From Acetobacteraceae bacterium (lineage in GTDB: Bacteria > Pseudomonadota > Alphaproteobacteria > Acetobacterales > Acetobacteraceae), in assembly GCA_027487385.1 (NCBI GenBank), contig JAIYDS010000242.1, positions 1 through 53,802 of the forward strand: a stretch of 53,802 bases of DNA, read 5' to 3'. The translations under genes and the position numbers were made by a program. A model generated the notes under the pieces. The model ran no database searches, was not told where the DNA came from, and saw only the letters and a list, made by a program, of their open reading frames with translations. This document shows positions 8,598-17,900 of this stretch, piece by piece; position 1 is the stretch's first letter; each line of letters begins with the position of its first letter.

Positions 8598-9854
8598 ATG
8601 CAGCCCCTCATCGGAATCGACTTCGGCACCACGAACTCCGTGGTGACCGCCCTTGGCGCTGGCGGCGAGGTCCGCGTGCTGCGCCGCGCGACGGAGGAGG
8701 TGTTCCGCTCCATCCTCTGCTTCTGGCGCGATGGGGCCGGCCATCTGCGCCACGCCGCCGGGGCCTCCGGCATCAGCGCCTACCTGGAGGATCCGCTGGA
8801 GGCGCGGCTGATCCTCTCCATGAAGAGCTACCTGGCGCAACGCAGCTTCCAGGAAACCCGCATCCTGGGCCGCCCCTACAGCCTGGAGGCGCTGGTCGGG
8901 CTCTTCCTGCGCGAATTGCTGGCGCCCTTCGCGGATGACATGGCGGGGGCGCGCGTCATTGTCGGCCGCCCCGTGCGCTTCGTGGGCGAGACGGCGGATG
9001 ACGCGCTGGGCGAGGCGCGGCTGCGCGCCGGCTTCGCCGCGGCTGGCCTGCCCGAAGTGCAGGTGGAGCTGGAACCCGCCGCCGCCGGCCATCGCTTCGC
9101 CGCCGGGCTGACCGAACCCGCCACCGTCCTCGTCGCGGATTTCGGCGGCGGCACCAGCGACTTCTCCCTGCTGCGCTTCGAGCCCGGGCCGCCCGTGCGC
9201 GTCACCCCGCTCGGCCATGCCGGCGTGGGTGTCGCGGGCGATGCCTTCGACTTCCGCATCATTGATCACGTCGTCTCGCCGCTGCTGGGCAAGGGCGGCA
9301 GCTACACGGTGATGGGCACGGAGCTGCCCATCCCGCCCGCCTGGTACAGCAGCTTCGCGCGCTGGCACCTGCTCTCGCTGATGCGCGCGCCGCGCACGCT
9401 GCGCGACATTGCCGATGTCGCGCGCAACGCGGCCGAGCCCGAGCGGCTGCACCAGCTCATCCAGCTCATCGAGGATGAGGTGGGCTATGACATGTACCGC
9501 GCGATCTCGGGCGTGAAGGCCGCGCTTTCCGGCGCGGCGCAGGCGCGGCTGCAATTCCGCCACGCGGATTTCGTGGTGGATGCGGAGATCGCGCGCGCGG
9601 ATTTCGAGGCCTGGATCGCGCCCGAGCTCAGGCAGATCGGCGCGGCGGTGGATGAGGCGCTGGCCGATGCGTCACTCACCACGAAGCAGGTGGATCGTGT
9701 CTTCCTCACCGGCGGCAGCTCGCTCGTGCCCGCTGTGCGTCGGATCTTCGAAACGCGCTTCGGCAGGAAGCGCGTGCTGGCGGGCGGCGAATTCGTCTCG
9801 GTGGCGGAGGGGCTGGCCCTGATGGGGCGACAGGACGCCGCCGCGCCCGCTTGA
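8598..9854 (+). CDS. Hsp70-family protein, nucleotide-binding domain only (YegD-like)
   Basis: The 418-aa protein carries the actin/Hsp70 ATPase signatures: phosphate 1 GIDFGTTNSVV at the N-terminus, phosphate 2 VADFGGGTSDFSLL near the middle, and the adenosine motif FLTGGSSLVPAVRRIFE near the end. It stops where DnaK would begin its substrate-binding domain, so it matches the E. coli YegD-type putative chaperones, not DnaK. The Hsp70 role for such short forms is not established. ATG 8598 was chosen because the Hsp70 fold begins three residues later. True dnaK begins at 53698 in this window. Confidence 0.88.
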   Translation: MQPLIGIDFGTTNSVVTALGAGGEVRVLRRATEEVFRSILCFWRDGAGHLRHAAGASGISAYLEDPLEARLILSMKSYLAQRSFQETRILGRPYSLEALVGLFLRELLAPFADDMAGARVIVGRPVRFVGETADDALGEARLRAGFAAAGLPEVQVELEPAAAGHRFAAGLTEPATVLVADFGGGTSDFSLLRFEPGPPVRVTPLGHAGVGVAGDAFDFRIIDHVVSPLLGKGGSYTVMGTELPIPPAWYSSFARWHLLSLMRAPRTLRDIADVARNAAEPERLHQLIQLIEDEVGYDMYRAISGVKAALSGAAQARLQFRHADFVVDAEIARADFEAWIAPELRQIGAAVDEALADASLTTKQVDRVFLTGGSSLVPAVRRIFETRFGRKRVLAGGEFVSVAEGLALMGRQDAAAPA

Positions 9855-9985
9855 ACCGCGCCATGCGCCGCCGCGACCAACACGACAAATCCCGCCCCAC
9901 CGCACGACACGCCGGCGACAGAGCTGTGAGAGGTTCAGCGTGACGGAGGGCGTTGCTGCCACCGGGAAACGCAAGGGGCTGGACC

Positions 9986-11074
9986 ATGAGCGGCACATCG
10001 GCGGCGGTCGGTTATGACCGGATGGATTATCTGCGTTGGGCGCAGCGATCGCTGAACCGGATCATGGGGCGCTCCGTCCTTGTGGATGGGCGCAGCATCG
10101 GCCCCTGGCGCGCGGTGCTGGGGGATTTCAAGCGTGATTTCGGCATTCAGGATCCTGGCCTCAGCGCATTCGAAATCGGCGCCAACACGCAGAATCAGAT
10201 GATCCGGATGAATCATCTGAGCCCGGATTATCGGGACTGGCTGGCGGCCAAGCTGCCCGGCATGGGCGCGCCGGGGCAAGGCGCGCTGGAAAAGGCCATC
10301 CGCGCCTTCCAGGCGAAGCATCAGCTGAAGCAGGATGGCTGGGTCGGCCATGCGACCGAGGCCGCGCTGGTGGCCCGCTACGGTGCGCCCCCAGGCAATG
10401 GGGGCCCGCCGCCGCAGCCCGCGCCGGAGTGGCTCCGGCTTTGGAACGCCCTGCCGGTCCAGGTGCGATACGCGCGCTGGATCTCCGACATGGCCGCGCG
10501 GGTCGGGGCGGATCAGCACATGGCGGGGCGGCTGCCCGAGGGCGGGTGGGACCCGGTGTACAAGCACTTCCTCGGAATCCTGGCGCGCAACGCGAAGGCC
10601 ACGCCGAAGCTCGTGCATTTCTACTTCACCGACAACAATGTCAGCCGGATCGCGGCCGCTTCCATGCCGCTGGTGGTCGCGAACCCGCCCAAGAAGGCAC
10701 CCGGTGGCGGCAAGCTGATCCATGAGGGGGCGCTGCGGCAGGTCGCGCAGCAGATGAGCACCACGCGGGACCTCTATGCGCTGGCCATGGGCACGGCGAT
10801 GACGCCCGCCGCCTATGCCGCAAGCCAGCAGCGTTTCGAGGAGCGCGTCTTCCAGACCTACCAGGCGATCCGCAGCGGCTTCATGAAGCTCGCCTTCCTG
10901 GGCGCCTGGGGCAACCAGGGATTCTTCGACGCGAAATACGCCTATATCCTGATCATCATCTCGACACTCTCCCTGCATGAGGAGAGCGTCTACAGCGCCT
11001 TCCGCCACAACCTGCCCAACCCGGCCTCCTGGGAGGCGCCCAAGCCCCTCGCCGCCCTTCTTGGCCTGGATTGA
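9986..11074 (+). CDS. Uncharacterised protein with peptidoglycan-binding-like segment
   Basis: This 362-aa protein has no overall recognised family. Residues 98-128 (starting GALEKAIRAFQAKHQLKQDG, then WVGHATEAAL) resemble a PG_binding_1 repeat, and residues about 10-75 (MDYLRWAQRSLNRIMG ... GPWRAVLGDFKRDFGI) look like a second, divergent copy. A Pro/Gly linker follows at about 133-145. The remaining ~215 residues are mixed alpha/beta with aromatic patches and one hydrophobic run (YAYILIIISTLSL). There is no signal peptide, which is odd for a wall-binding protein. It is flanked by the Hsp70-like gene and a hydrolase with no overlap. Function unknown. Confidence 0.75.
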   Translation: MSGTSAAVGYDRMDYLRWAQRSLNRIMGRSVLVDGRSIGPWRAVLGDFKRDFGIQDPGLSAFEIGANTQNQMIRMNHLSPDYRDWLAAKLPGMGAPGQGALEKAIRAFQAKHQLKQDGWVGHATEAALVARYGAPPGNGGPPPQPAPEWLRLWNALPVQVRYARWISDMAARVGADQHMAGRLPEGGWDPVYKHFLGILARNAKATPKLVHFYFTDNNVSRIAAASMPLVVANPPKKAPGGGKLIHEGALRQVAQQMSTTRDLYALAMGTAMTPAAYAASQQRFEERVFQTYQAIRSGFMKLAFLGAWGNQGFFDAKYAYILIIISTLSLHEESVYSAFRHNLPNPASWEAPKPLAALLGLD

Positions 11075-11137
11075 GGCCGGGCCCTCTGATGTGCGTGGCG
11101 GGGAATGCGGGCTAGGCTCCCAGCCAGGGAGAACACC

Positions 11138-11875
11138 ATGATCGAACAAACGCTCGACATCACCACGCGCGACGGCGCGATGGAGAGCTTCATCTGCCAC
11201 CCGGAGCGGCACGGCCCGCACCCCGCCATCCTGATGCTGATGGACGCCCCTGGCATTCGCGAAGAGCTGCGCGACATGGCGCGCCGCCTCGCCAGCATCG
11301 GCTTCCACGTGGTGTTGCCCAACCTCTATTACCGTGCGGGGCGGGACAGCGTCTTCGGCCCCGGCGTGCTGAAGCAGGGCGACCCCGAGCGCGACCGCAT
11401 GCGCGCCATCCGCACGAGGATGACCATTCCGCCCGTCATGTCCGATGTCGCGGCCATGCTGGCTTTCCTGGACACGCAGCCGGCGGTGAAGCCCGGTGCC
11501 GTCGGCGCACATGGCTATTGCATGAGCGGCCCCTATGCGCTGGCCGCCGCCGCGCGCTTCCCGGGGCGCATCGCCGCCGCCGCCTCGATCTACGGAACCT
11601 GGCTGGTGAGCGATGCCGAGGAAAGCCCGCATCTCACCCTCGGCCAGGGCCGGGCCGAGCTCTACATCTGCTGCGCCGAGCATGATGAATTGGCGCCGCT
11701 GCCCATGGTGGCGGAACTCCAGGCGCTGTTCGATGCGTCAGGGGCGGCGGGCGAGTTGGAAATCCATCCCGGCGTGCATCACGGCTTCGCCTTCCCCGAG
11801 CGCTGGTGCTTCGACAAGCCGGCAGCGGAACGCCATTGGGAAAGGCTGATTTCGCTGTATCGTCGCTCCCTCTGA
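11138..11875 (+). CDS. Dienelactone hydrolase family protein
   Basis: This 245-aa alpha/beta hydrolase has a nucleophile elbow GYCMSG with Cys128, a typical DLH cysteine in place of serine. The acidic residue is likely in CAEHDELAP and the histidine in VHHGFAFP. DLH enzymes open carboxymethylenebutenolides in ring-cleavage pathways, but the family also contains broad-specificity esterases. The ATG at 11138 has an AGGGAG site 6 nt upstream. The next gene (Bug protein) begins 16 bp downstream, suggesting co-transcription and perhaps a shared role in catabolism of an imported carboxylate. Confidence 0.9.
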   Translation: MIEQTLDITTRDGAMESFICHPERHGPHPAILMLMDAPGIREELRDMARRLASIGFHVVLPNLYYRAGRDSVFGPGVLKQGDPERDRMRAIRTRMTIPPVMSDVAAMLAFLDTQPAVKPGAVGAHGYCMSGPYALAAAARFPGRIAAAASIYGTWLVSDAEESPHLTLGQGRAELYICCAEHDELAPLPMVAELQALFDASGAAGELEIHPGVHHGFAFPERWCFDKPAAERHWERLISLYRRSL

Positions 11876-11891
11876 ACGGGAGGAACCACCA

Positions 11892-12866
11892 ATGACCATC
11901 CGCATCCCGCGCCGCGCGGCATTGCTGTTGCCGCTCGCCACCCCCGCGCTGGCCCAGGCGCATTGGCCCGACCGGCCGGTGAACATGATCGTCCCCTTCC
12001 CGCCCGGCGGCACGCCCGACATCGGCGCGCGTCTCGTGACGCCGAAGATGAGCGAGTTCCTCGGCCAGCCCGTCACGGTGGAAAATCGCGGGGGCGCGGG
12101 GGCCACCATCGGCACGCGCGCCGTGGTGCAGGCGCGGCCCGATGGGCACACGGTGCTGATGGGCTCCATCTCCTTCCTCACCTCGCCGCTCACCATGCGG
12201 CCCATGCCCTATGACCCGGTGGCCGATCTGCGCGTCATCAGCCTGGTTTCCACCTCCCCCTATATCCTCGTCGTGAGGGCCGATGCGCCGCCGCGCGACA
12301 TCGCGGGCTTCCATGCCTGGACGCGGGCCCAGGGCGCGCGGCTGAACTACGGCTCGGCCGGCATCGGCACGCCGCTGCATCTGGGAGCCGAGCTCTACAA
12401 GATGATGATGGGCGTGGACCTGACCCATGTGCCCTATCGCGGCAGCGGACCGGCGCTGACGGCGCTGCTGGCGGGCGAAGTAAGCATGGTGTTCGGCGAT
12501 GTGCCGGGCTTCGCCGCGCAGATCCGCGCCGGCACGGTGCGCGCCCTGGCGGCGATGACGGAGGGGCGCATCGCGCAATTCCCGGATGTCCCGACCATGG
12601 CGGAGAGCGATCCGCGCCTCGCCGGCTATGACGTCTACACCTGGGCCATGCTGGCCGCGCCGAAAGCCACGCCCGACGGGCCGGTGGCACGGCTGCACGA
12701 GGCGGCGATCCGCGCGGCCCGCGCCGAGGATGTGGCGCGGCGCTTCGCGGAGCTCGGCTTCGACTATGTCGGCAGCACGCCCGCCGAGGGCGATGCGCGG
12801 CTGGCGCGCGAGGCGGTGAAGTGGCGGGAGGTGATCGAACGCGCGAATATCCGCGCGGAGGGGTGA
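11892..12866 (+). CDS. Bug-family (tripartite tricarboxylate transporter) solute-binding protein
   Basis: The 324-aa protein begins with an export signal (RIPRRAALLLPLATPALAQA; twin Arg, possibly Tat) and continues with the Bug/TctC-family hallmark WPDRPVNMIVPFPPGGTPDI, then VENRGGAGATIGT and PDGHTVLMG. These periplasmic proteins capture organic acids between two lobes and deliver them to TctAB permeases or to sensors. No tctA or tctB gene is nearby, so it is one of three orphan Bug proteins in the window. A GGGAGG site precedes the ATG. It likely belongs with the dienelactone hydrolase gene upstream. Confidence 0.92.
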   Translation: MTIRIPRRAALLLPLATPALAQAHWPDRPVNMIVPFPPGGTPDIGARLVTPKMSEFLGQPVTVENRGGAGATIGTRAVVQARPDGHTVLMGSISFLTSPLTMRPMPYDPVADLRVISLVSTSPYILVVRADAPPRDIAGFHAWTRAQGARLNYGSAGIGTPLHLGAELYKMMMGVDLTHVPYRGSGPALTALLAGEVSMVFGDVPGFAAQIRAGTVRALAAMTEGRIAQFPDVPTMAESDPRLAGYDVYTWAMLAAPKATPDGPVARLHEAAIRAARAEDVARRFAELGFDYVGSTPAEGDARLAREAVKWREVIERANIRAEG

Positions 12867-12876
12867 GGCGCCCGCC

Positions 12877-13389
12877 TCACACCATCTCGATCAGCAGCCC
12901 ATCCGCGCCGATCTGTGCGGCGAGACCCGTGCGGTTGGCCGAGAGGTTCATCCGCACGCCCGAGGTGTTCTGCAGCCAGAGCCCGCCACGCAGCTGCGCG
13001 CCCGGCGCGACCAGCCCGGCGCGGGCCTGGCCGAAGACGCCGGGGAACTGGTCCAGGCTGGTCATGTTGTAGACCGCCCCGCTGGCGCGCACCCGAGCCA
13101 TGCCGACGCCGCCGGCGCCCAGCCCGCGCACACGGAAGCGGTGCGTCCGCCCGCGATAGGTGATGGTGCCCGAGCCCCAGGCCACCTGGCCGATGAAGCC
13201 CACCTGCCAATTGTTCATCTCCACGCGCGCGACGATGGGGCCCAGCGGCGCTTCCGGCGGCGCGGCGGGCGGGGTGTGCGGCGTGGCCACCGGGGCGGGC
13301 GCAGGCGCCGGATCGCTGGCGCAGGCGGCGAGGCCCAGCGCGGGCAGGGCGGCAAGCCAGAGCCGGCGGTTCAGGAGGATCTCGGACAT
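12877..13389 (-). CDS. Putative lipoprotein of unknown function
   Basis: A 170-aa protein with a lipoprotein signal (RRLWLAALPALGLAAC), a Pro/Ala-rich linker at about 25-50, then a compact beta-rich domain. The domain reads in recognisable pieces GFIGQVAWGSGTITYRGR, HRFRVRGLGAGGVGMARVRA, GAVYNMTSLDQFPGVFGQA and NTSGVRMNLSANRTGLAAQI. I recall similar GWGxGtLxfxGk / VYNLxxLxDFxG domains in other proteobacteria without a named function. ATG 13389 was chosen so that the signal peptide is N-terminal. It faces the Bug gene convergently, 10 bp apart, and is divergent from the next Bug gene. Confidence 0.75.
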   Translation of the reverse strand: MSEILLNRRLWLAALPALGLAACASDPAPAPAPVATPHTPPAAPPEAPLGPIVARVEMNNWQVGFIGQVAWGSGTITYRGRTHRFRVRGLGAGGVGMARVRASGAVYNMTSLDQFPGVFGQARAGLVAPGAQLRGGLWLQNTSGVRMNLSANRTGLAAQIGADGLLIEMV

Positions 13390-13515
13390 GGGGCGGGCCT
13401 TTCTCAACTCTTTCACCGATCATGCGCCGCGCGTGCCTGGCTTGCCAGCCCCGACTCCTGGCCCAAATCCGGCGCGGCCTGTATCCAGCGTCCCAAACCG
13501 ACCCGGAGATTCCTC

Positions 13516-14481
13516 ATGCTCACCCGCCGCACGGCCCTGGCCCTGCCCGCCCTTCTGCCGGCCTCAGCGCTTGCCCAAGCTTGGTCGCCCACGCGCTCCG
13601 GCCGGATCATCGTGCCCTTCACCGCCGGCGGCGCCACGGATGTGACGGCGCGCATCATGGCTGAGCGGCTTTCGGCCCTGCTCGGCCAGAGCTATGTGGT
13701 GGACAATCGCCCCGGCGCGGGCGGCAATCTCGGCGTGGAGCTGGCCGCCAAGGCCGAGCCCGATGGGCATACGCTGCTGATGGGCACGATCGGCACGGCC
13801 AGCATCAACCAGTTCCTCTATCCGCGCCTGCCCTTCGATCCGATGCGCGATTTCGCCTCCATCGCGCTGGTGAACCAGGTGACCAACGCAATCGTGGTGC
13901 ACCCCTCGGTCCAGGCGAACAGCTTCCAGGAGCTGCTGGCCCTGGCCCGCCGCCAGCCCGGCCGGCTGAACTACGCGACGCCGGGCAATGGCACTTCCGG
14001 CCACATGTCGGGCGAGTATCTCAAGTTCCGCACCGGCGTGGATATCGGCCATGTGCCCTATCGCGGCACCGGCGCCCTGATGCCGGACATCCTGGGCGGC
14101 CGCGTCGAGATCGCGGTGGACAACCTGCCCGCCTATCTGCCGCATATCCGCGAGGGGCGGCTGCGCATCCTGGCCGTGACCAGCCGCGAGCGCTGGTTCG
14201 CCGTGCCCGATGTGCCGACGGTGCAGGAATCCGGCGTTGCCGGCTTCGAGGCGGTGGCCTGGTTCGGGCTGCAGGCCCCGGCCCGCACGCCCCGCGCCGC
14301 GCTGGACCGCCTGACCGCGGCGGCGTTGGAGATTTGCGCCGAACCCGCGACCGTGGCGCGCTTCCGCGAACTGGGCGCCACCGCCTCGCCGCTCGACGGC
14401 CCGGCCTTCGACCGCTTCATCGCCGCCGAGAATGACAAGTGGCGCGAGGTGGTCCGGGTGGCGAATGTGCGGCTGGAATAG
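13516..14481 (+). CDS. Bug-family (TTT) solute-binding protein
   Basis: This 321-aa exported protein starts MLTRRTALALPALLPASALA, a signal peptide with paired Arg, then RIIVPFTAGGATDVTAR, VVDNRPGAGGNLGVE and PDGHTLLMGT, all Bug/TctC landmarks; HVPYRGTGALMPDILGGRVE is the conserved second-lobe segment. The frame is open far upstream, but only the ATG at 13516 gives an N-terminal signal. No permease genes adjoin. It is separated from the first Bug gene by a lipoprotein on the other strand, so the two are probably regulated independently. Confidence 0.92.
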   Translation: MLTRRTALALPALLPASALAQAWSPTRSGRIIVPFTAGGATDVTARIMAERLSALLGQSYVVDNRPGAGGNLGVELAAKAEPDGHTLLMGTIGTASINQFLYPRLPFDPMRDFASIALVNQVTNAIVVHPSVQANSFQELLALARRQPGRLNYATPGNGTSGHMSGEYLKFRTGVDIGHVPYRGTGALMPDILGGRVEIAVDNLPAYLPHIREGRLRILAVTSRERWFAVPDVPTVQESGVAGFEAVAWFGLQAPARTPRAALDRLTAAALEICAEPATVARFRELGATASPLDGPAFDRFIAAENDKWREVVRVANVRLE

Positions 14482-14525
14482 CGGCAGGCACACCCCCACC
14501 AAAGGCCATCGCGACGAAGATCAAT

Positions 14526-14544
14526 CCGGGCCGAATAGGCCCGG
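14526..14544 (+). terminator. GC hairpin after Bug gene, possible weak terminator
   Basis: CCGGGCC and GGCCCGG form a perfect 7-bp stem with a 5-nt GAATA loop, 44 bp past the Bug stop codon. No T-run follows on the + strand, so it may stabilise the 3' end and not terminate by itself. Confidence 0.35.
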
Positions 14545-14558
14545 CGTCTGAGGGCACG

Positions 14559-14601
14559 AAAAACCCAGCTTCGAAGCCGGCCTTCAGGCCAGCTTCGAAG
14601 C
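14559..14601 (-). terminator. Rho-independent terminator of trxA, overlapping its 3' coding end
   Basis: Arms at 14587-14601 and 14568-14582 pair over 15 bp with one mismatch around a TGAA loop (read on the - strand), followed by TGGG and five T's (14559-14563). The upstream arm contains the last codons of trxA and the loop contains its TGA stop, so the terminator is partly coding. It closes the tsaE...trxA block. Confidence 0.8.
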
Positions 14602-14913
14602 GATCCAATCCTTCATCTGCCCCTTCGGCATGGCGCCCACCTTGGTGTCCACCGGTTTGCCGTCCTGGAACAGGATCATCGTCGGGATGCCGCGCACGGA
14701 ATAGGCGTTGGGCGTCATCGGGTTGTCGTCAATGTTCACCTTGGCGACGGTCAGCTTGCCTTTGTACTCGGTCGCGATCTCATCGAGGATCGGCGCGACC
14801 ATGCGGCAGGGGCCGCACCATTCGGCCCAGAAATCCACCAGAACGGCGCCCTTGGCCTCCAGCACATCGGCCTTGAACGTGTCGTCGGTCACGGCCTTGG
14901 TTACGTCACTCAT
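14584..14913 (-). CDS. trxA: Thioredoxin 1
   Basis: This 109-aa protein is a standard cytoplasmic thioredoxin, reducing disulfides with electrons from thioredoxin reductase. The active site WCGPC is at residues 32-36 within [18 protein letters not shown], and the cis-Pro loop is RGIPTMILF. The ATG at 14913 has a GAGGAGG site 6 nt upstream; the longer frame upstream has no thioredoxin sequence. It follows addA by 70 bp, the usual alphaproteobacterial order. It may have its own promoter, since a C10 tract and a TTGACC box lie in the gap. Confidence 0.97.
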   Translation of the reverse strand: MSDVTKAVTDDTFKADVLEAKGAVLVDFWAEWCGPCRMVAPILDEIATEYKGKLTVAKVNIDDNPMTPNAYSVRGIPTMILFQDGKPVDTKVGAMPKGQMKDWIASKLA

Positions 14914-14973
14914 GGAGGGCCTCCTCGGTTCATGTCGCGTCAAGGTTGTATCGGCGGCGTTCCAGGTCAAGCG

Positions 14974-14994
14974 CCCCCCCCCCTCAGAGGGGGG
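14974..14994. repeat. C10 homopolymer tract with adjacent G6, spanning the addA stop
   Basis: Ten consecutive C's (14974-14983 on +) are followed by TCAGA and six G's (14989-14994). On the - strand this places CCCCCC-TCTGA-GGGGGG over the addA stop codon, which can fold as a small hairpin. Homopolymers of this length are slippage-prone. The tract lies just upstream of a TTGACC box in front of trxA. Confidence 0.6.
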
Positions 14995-17900
14995 CATGCG
15001 CGTCGAGCAGATCGGCGGGCAGGGGCATCACCCGGGCACCATAGGTCCAGACCAGGGCACAATCCACCGGGCGGCCGGGAAAGGCCAGGCGCAGCACGGC
15101 GCGATAGGCCGCCATCTGGCGCAGATAGGCGCGCGGCGCCCCCTCCACCCGGCTGGGCGGGGGCCGATTCGTCTTGAAATCCAGCAGGGTGATCCGGCTG
15201 TCGGTGATCAGCAGCCGGTCCACCTGGCCCAGGATCAGGCGCGGGCCGATTCGCCCGGCCAGCGGCGCTTCCGCCAGGCTGCCGGGGCCGAAGGCGGCGG
15301 CGATGGCGGGGTGGGCCATCACCGCCAGGGCCTCATCCAGGATCTCCGCCTGCTGGGCCGCATCCAGCCCGTGGCCGGGGCGCGCCAGGAAATCCCGACC
15401 GGCCGCCTCGCGCGTGGCCTCCGGCAGGTCGGGCAGGGATTGCAGCAGGGCATGGATCAGGTTGCCGCGCCGGAAGCGGGTGCCGAGCGGATCACCCGGC
15501 GCATGGGGTGCGGCCGCCGGCAGCTCCGACTCCTCCTCGTCCATGTGGGAGGGCGTGGCGATGGCGGCGGCCGCGCTGGCCGTGACCGGGATGCGCGCCC
15601 ATGCCGGCAATGCCTCGGCCGCCGGCGCGGCGCGGCGCGGCTCGGGCCGGCGCGGATCGGTCTGGGGTGAAGCGAGTTGCAGCAACGGCCCGGGCGCGAA
15701 GCCCGTGGCCTCGGCACCCCATTCGGTGGGGGCGAAGTCGCGCGCCTCGGCGCCCTCCAGCCGGGCGAAGCCGGCGGCGATCTTCTCATACCAGCAGCCG
15801 TCGGCCGGGCCCTTGCTGCCATGCCAGCCACAGATGATCAGCCGGTCCTCGGCGCGGGTCAGGGCCACATAGAGCAGGCGGTTGCTCTCCTCCGCCTCGC
15901 GCGCCGCCTGGCGGGCATCGGCCTGCTCATAGGCGGGAGCGAGGAAGCCCTCCTTGCGCGGCGCCCAGAGGGGCAGTTCCTCCTTGGTCCAGCGCAGCCC
16001 GGCCTTTTGCGGCGGCGTGGCGGTGGTGTCGGGCAGGATGACGATGGGCGATTGCAGCCCCTTGGCGCCATGCACCGTCATCACCCGCACCAGGTCGGCG
16101 CTGCTTTCCGCCTCGCGCTTCACGCTGGCGCTGGAGCGGCGCAGCCAATGCAGGAAGCCTTGGAGCGAGGCCGGATGCGCGCGCTCATGCGCCATGGCCG
16201 CCGTGAGCAACTCATCCAGCGGGTCCGCCGCATCGGGGCCGAGGCGCGCCAGCAACCGCGCGCGGCCGCCGCGCTCGCCCAGGATTTCCGCGATCAGCGC
16301 ATGGGCGGGCACATGGTCGGCGCGGGCGGTCAACGCGGCGAAGAGATCGGCAGCGCGGCCGATGGGCGTCTCCGCGCCGCGCTCGGCCATGAGGCGCGCA
16401 TGCAGCGTGCCGGGGCGGTCATGCGCCAGGGTGAACAGCGCCTCGTCATCCAGCCCAAAGATCGGTGATTTCAGCGCGGCGGCGAGTTGCAGCTCATCCT
16501 GCGGCAGCAGGATGGCATCGAGCGTGGCCAACACATCCTGCACGGCGATCTGCTCGATCAGCACCATCCGGTCCACGCCACCGACCGGCACGCCGCGTTC
16601 CTTCAGCGCCCGCACCAGTTGGCCGAGGAAGGCATTGCGGCGGCGAACCAGCACCAGGATGTCGCCCGCCCGGATCGGCCGGCCGCGGGTCGGATCCTCC
16701 TCGCAGCGCGCATCCAAACGACCATGGGCGATCATGTGCTGGATGCGCGCGGCCAGTGCCGCGGCCAGGCGGGCATCGGCGCCGGCCTCGGCCATCGGCG
16801 TCTCTGGCACCGCCCAGGGGGGCGGGTCCTCGGGCTTGTCCTGGGATTGCAGGGGCCAGAGTTCGACCATCCCAGCCGCGCCCTCGCGGTCCGGGAGATG
16901 GCGAAGGACCTGCCCCTCCGCCACCACGCCATCCCGCGCCGGCCCTTCCTCGAAGACCGCATCCACCAGGGCGAGGATGGGCGGGGCGGAGCGGAAGGAG
17001 ACCTCCAGCGGCACGGATTCGAAGCCCTGCCCGGCCGCGCGCACGGCTTCGCCGAACTCCGCCTCGGCGCGCGGCAGGCCACCGGCATCGGCGCCCTGGA
17101 AGCCGTAGATGGATTGCTTGATGTCGCCCACCGCGAAGATGGTGCGCGGCGGTGTGTTCTCCCGCGTGCCCTGGCCCGAGAAGAATTCGCCGGTCAGGGC
17201 GCGGGCGATGCCCCATTGCTCGGGGTTGCTGTCCTGCGCCTCGTCCAGCAGGACGTGGTCCAGCCCGCCATCCAGCTTGAACAGCACCCAGGCGGCGCCG
17301 GGGTTTTCCAGCAGCTTCTTCGCCGCCTGGATCAGGTCGTCATAGTCGAGCCGCCCCATGCGCTGCTTCGCGGCCCCGAAGCGGCGCAGCACGGGGAGGC
17401 CCAGCACCAGCGCGGCCTCGGTGGCGCGGAGCAGGGCCAGGGCCTCGCATTTCGCCTCCAGGCGTTGGATGCGCTCCGCCTCGGGCACCATGATCTTGAG
17501 GGCGGCGGCTTGGTCCGCAGGCCCAAGGCCGCCCTTGGTGGCCAGGTTCTTGTCGGCCTTGACCTTGCCCTTCTCCGTGAGGAAGACCCCCCGCCATTCC
17601 TCCATGGCGGCGAGACGCGCCTCGGCGCCCTCCAGAGCGAGGAAGCGCCGCATCGTTGCTCCACGCTCCTGGTCGCTCGACGTGGTGCTCTTCAGCAGCA
17701 TCGCGGCGACCCGTGCCAGGCCCCGCTCATCGGCTGGCGTCGCGGCCTCACGCCGCAGGGATTCCTCATCCGCCTCTGGGTCCAGCCCCAGGCGATGGGC
17801 GATTTCCGCCACCAGGACGGCCAGCCCCCCCAGCGCGGAAAGCCCGGCCTGGAGCATGGGCTCCGCCCGGCGCAACTCGCCCATCAGCTCGCCCAGGCCC

